Below, one piece after another: positions 21,719 through 23,542 of a DNA stretch of 23,542 nt. The notes under the pieces were generated by a model. The model had not been told where the DNA came from. It was given only the letters and a program-made list of their open reading frames with translations, and made no database searches. The translations under genes and the position numbers were made by a program. This DNA comes from Clostridia bacterium DTU080. Its GTDB lineage: Bacteria > Bacillota > Limnochordia > DTU080. How positions within the stretch are numbered: the stretch's first letter is position 1; each line of letters opens with the position of its first letter. The stretch covers positions 1 to 23,542 of the forward strand of contig LFTP01000323.1 of NCBI GenBank assembly GCA_001513395.1, written 5' to 3'.

Positions 21719-23242
21719 TTGCAGTGGTGGGTGCGCTATCGTGGGGACATTGTCGGCGGGGTGACGGTGGCTATCGTTGCTCTGCCGCTGGCTCTCGCTT
21801 TCGGTATAGCCAGTGGCGCCGGCGCGGCTTCGGGTCTTTATGCCGCAATATTCGCGGGTCTTGTAACCTCGCTTTTTGGCGGTAGCCCCGTCCAGATCTC
21901 AGGCCCTACCGGTCCCATGATCGCGGTGCTGATTGGCATCATAGGTAGGTTTGGCGTCCAAGCCATGTTTGTGGCCGCGGCCATGGCCGGCCTCATGCAG
22001 ATCGTTTTCGGTCTGCTCGGTCTTGGTCGTTTCGTGCAATATTTGCCGCGTTCCGTTATTTCCGGGTTCACGCACGGTGTGGCCATCATCATATTCGCAC
22101 CGCAGATTTCCGAGGCCCTAAAAAGCCCCGTGATCGCGCTGGTAACCATCGTTGCCATCATCCTTGCCGAACGCTTTGCCAAAGCCGTTCCTGCATCACT
22201 GTTCGGTCTTGGAGCAGGAATTCTGGTCAACCGGCTGTTCATCAGCACACCTCATGTGGTAGGGGCCATTCCCTCAAGCCTTCCCAGGCCTTCTTTGCCA
22301 ATACTGCCCCCGGCGGACATAGTGCGGCTGGTTGCCCCGGCCTTCACCATCTCTCTGCTCGGCAGCATGGAGTCTTTGTTGTCGGCTGAAGTAGCTGACC
22401 AAATAACAGGCTTGAAACACAACAGTCGTCGAGAGTTGATTGGCCAAGGTTTGGGAAACATCGCTTCGGCTCTTATGGGCGGCATGCCAGTATCCGGAGT
22501 CATCGCTCGCACCTCGGTGAATATAGACGCCGGTGGCCGCAGTCGGCTTTCTGGCGTCATCCACTCGCTAACTCTTTTGCTCATCGTCTTGTTCTTCGGC
22601 GAGTGGGCCGGAGAAATCCCGCTGGCCGTGTTGTCAGCCATTCTCATGATCACGGCCCTGAAGGTGGTCGACTGGGAAAACATCCCGATACTGCGACGCA
22701 CCCATTGGACATACACAGCTACTTTGTTGACCACCATGCTGCTAACCGCCTTCGCCGATCTTGTCGTAGGCGTGGTCGTCGGTGTGATCCTGGCCGTCGT
22801 TTTCGTCATTGCAGATCTCACTCAGCTGCCTGTGGTCAGCGCAGGGTCAGGTCTAGCGAATGCTGACAATCGATTGCCGTCAACGACGGAGATTCCGCCG
22901 CACGTCGACGTGACGTCATTGAACGGACCGTTGTTCTTCTTGGGCGTACGTTCTTTGCTTGAGCGTTTGCAAACGCTCCCTACGGGTAACGTACACGTTA
23001 TAGATTTCTCGAGAGTTCCTGCGATCGACGAATCAGCCGTGCTCGCGTTCATAGAACAGGTCAAAAACCTGAGTGAAAAAGGCATTCGAATCTATCTGGG
23101 CGGTCTTCAGAGAGTGCCCCTGAGAACTCTGCTGCGTCTGGGAATCTTGGATGTTTTGGAAAGACGACGGGTATGCAAAAGCCTTACCGTTGCGATTGAG
23201 CGAGCCGGAGAAGAAGCCCATTGCCTGCGTGAGGCCGCCTAA
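21719..23242 (+). CDS. SulP/SLC26-family anion transporter with STAS domain
   Basis: A 507-residue membrane transporter of the SulP family, whose bacterial members import bicarbonate, sulfate, dicarboxylates or other anions, often with Na+ or H+. About 12-14 hydrophobic segments; the conserved early motifs ALPLALAFGIASGAGAASGLY, VQISGPTGPM and PRSVISGFTHGVAIII are present, and a C-terminal STAS domain (about residues 400-495) with VIDFSRVPAIDESAVLAF. TTG 21719 is the likely start, with GAGGTGAGG 5-13 bases upstream. A c-di-AMP riboswitch precedes it on the same transcript, so the gene is probably repressed when c-di-AMP is high. No carbonic anhydrase or sulfur gene is adjacent, so the anion cannot be named. 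Confidence 0.93.
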   Translation: MQWWVRYRGDIVGGVTVAIVALPLALAFGIASGAGAASGLYAAIFAGLVTSLFGGSPVQISGPTGPMIAVLIGIIGRFGVQAMFVAAAMAGLMQIVFGLLGLGRFVQYLPRSVISGFTHGVAIIIFAPQISEALKSPVIALVTIVAIILAERFAKAVPASLFGLGAGILVNRLFISTPHVVGAIPSSLPRPSLPILPPADIVRLVAPAFTISLLGSMESLLSAEVADQITGLKHNSRRELIGQGLGNIASALMGGMPVSGVIARTSVNIDAGGRSRLSGVIHSLTLLLIVLFFGEWAGEIPLAVLSAILMITALKVVDWENIPILRRTHWTYTATLLTTMLLTAFADLVVGVVVGVILAVVFVIADLTQLPVVSAGSGLANADNRLPSTTEIPPHVDVTSLNGPLFFLGVRSLLERLQTLPTGNVHVIDFSRVPAIDESAVLAFIEQVKNLSEKGIRIYLGGLQRVPLRTLLRLGILDVLERRRVCKSLTVAIERAGEEAHCLREAA

Positions 23243-23275
23243 GAACGTTAAGAAGAAGGGGAGGGGAGGTTTGAG

Positions 23276-23479
23276 ATGATCACAGCGCAACCTCGATTCG
23301 CGGACGTTGTCACAACCTGTCATTCATATTCCTTATCATGTCTGCCACGAGGCCAACACAGAGGAGCCGTACTGCGTACCACCCATCTGTCTTTCTCGCC
23401 AGCGAACTGTTGGATAATGGATAGGCCTCAAATCTTAACGCGTCGGACACCAACAACTTGGGAACACCGACGCGCCTAA
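23276..23479 (+). CDS. Possible 67-residue protein of unknown function after SulP
   Basis: An ATG frame 33 bases after the SulP stop with an excellent ribosome-binding site (GGGGAGG six bases before ATG). The product starts MITAQPRFADVVTTCHSYS and ends TTWEHRRA; it has three cysteines, no membrane helix and no family I recognise. Composition is not typical of a globular protein. The +1 frame holds another short open stretch (about 23321-23431, starting TTG) with a more ordered sequence including IHIPYHVCHEANTEEPYC, so a frameshift inside a small gene is possible. The reading frame is followed directly by a terminator-like hairpin, which supports a transcript end here but not translation. Confidence 0.3.
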   Translation: MITAQPRFADVVTTCHSYSLSCLPRGQHRGAVLRTTHLSFSPANCWIMDRPQILTRRTPTTWEHRRA

Positions 23480-23481
23480 GA

Positions 23482-23518
23482 GAGGGGCTGTCCCAAAAGG
23501 TCGGCCCCTCGTCTCTTT
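23482..23518 (+). terminator. Rho-independent terminator at the end of the SulP transcript
   Basis: GAGGGGC (23482-23488) and GCCCCTC (23504-23510) form a perfect seven-pair stem, with CC/GG pairing further inside, followed by GTCTCTTTT. It would end the SulP (and possible small ORF) transcript. The left arm with its following bases, GGGGCTGTCCCAAAAGG, also resembles the ends of some insertion sequences (see findings). Confidence 0.65.
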
Positions 23519-23542
23519 TAGCTCGCGTCTCGGCTTAGAGAC

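Noticed and set aside
1..23542. CRISPR array, tRNA, rRNA or prophage genes
   Set aside because: No regularly spaced repeats, no cloverleaf sequences ending in CCA-type acceptors that I could find, no rRNA blocks and no phage genes were seen.

Overview
The window looks like chromosomal DNA from a Gram-positive-type bacterium of the Bacillota (Firmicutes), fairly GC-rich. The main evidence is the minus-strand run of an Orn/Lys/Arg decarboxylase-like gene (yaaO-like), tmk, holB, ricT and rsmI, which follows the Bacillus/Clostridium order but lacks yaaQ/darA, yaaR and yabA. A cyclic-di-AMP (ydaO/yuaA-type) riboswitch, a PhoP/WalR-like two-component pair and a K+-dependent-type membrane pyrophosphatase fit the same group. 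I cannot name genus or species. Many starts chosen by their ribosome-binding site are GTG or TTG.

Layout. 1-4574 (minus): housekeeping operon for DNA replication, nucleotide synthesis and RNA processing, running from the decarboxylase to rsmI, which leaves the window. A 322-base stretch between tmk and holB holds only two doubtful tiny ORFs. 4808-5953 (minus): a Gfo/Idh/MocA oxidoreductase, divergent from 6210-10102 (plus), an htrA - response regulator - histidine kinase envelope-stress cluster. 10074-18637 (minus): a second Gfo/Idh/MocA oxidoreductase followed by a complete Dpp/Opp-type ABC importer (binding protein, two permeases, two ATPases) and a 58-residue two-helix membrane protein at the end of the operon. 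18778-21172 (minus): membrane pyrophosphatase hppA and a dodecin, closed by a strong terminator. 21408-23510 (plus): promoter, c-di-AMP riboswitch, SulP anion transporter, a doubtful small ORF and a terminator.

How the genes work together. The transporter operon probably imports an oligosaccharide or other organic solute, which the co-transcribed NAD(P)-dependent oxidoreductase helps catabolise; the substrate cannot be read from sequence. HtrA with the two-component system is a plausible envelope quality-control unit. hppA couples pyrophosphate hydrolysis to cation pumping. The riboswitch ties a SulP anion carrier to c-di-AMP, a signal of osmotic and potassium status.

The most striking observation is that the binding protein (14835-17318) carries the landmarks of the family 5 solute-binding fold in rotated order, as if circularly permuted, and that its partner permease has a large extra domain outside the membrane. 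The riboswitch-SulP pairing and the 58-residue membrane protein are the next most useful leads.
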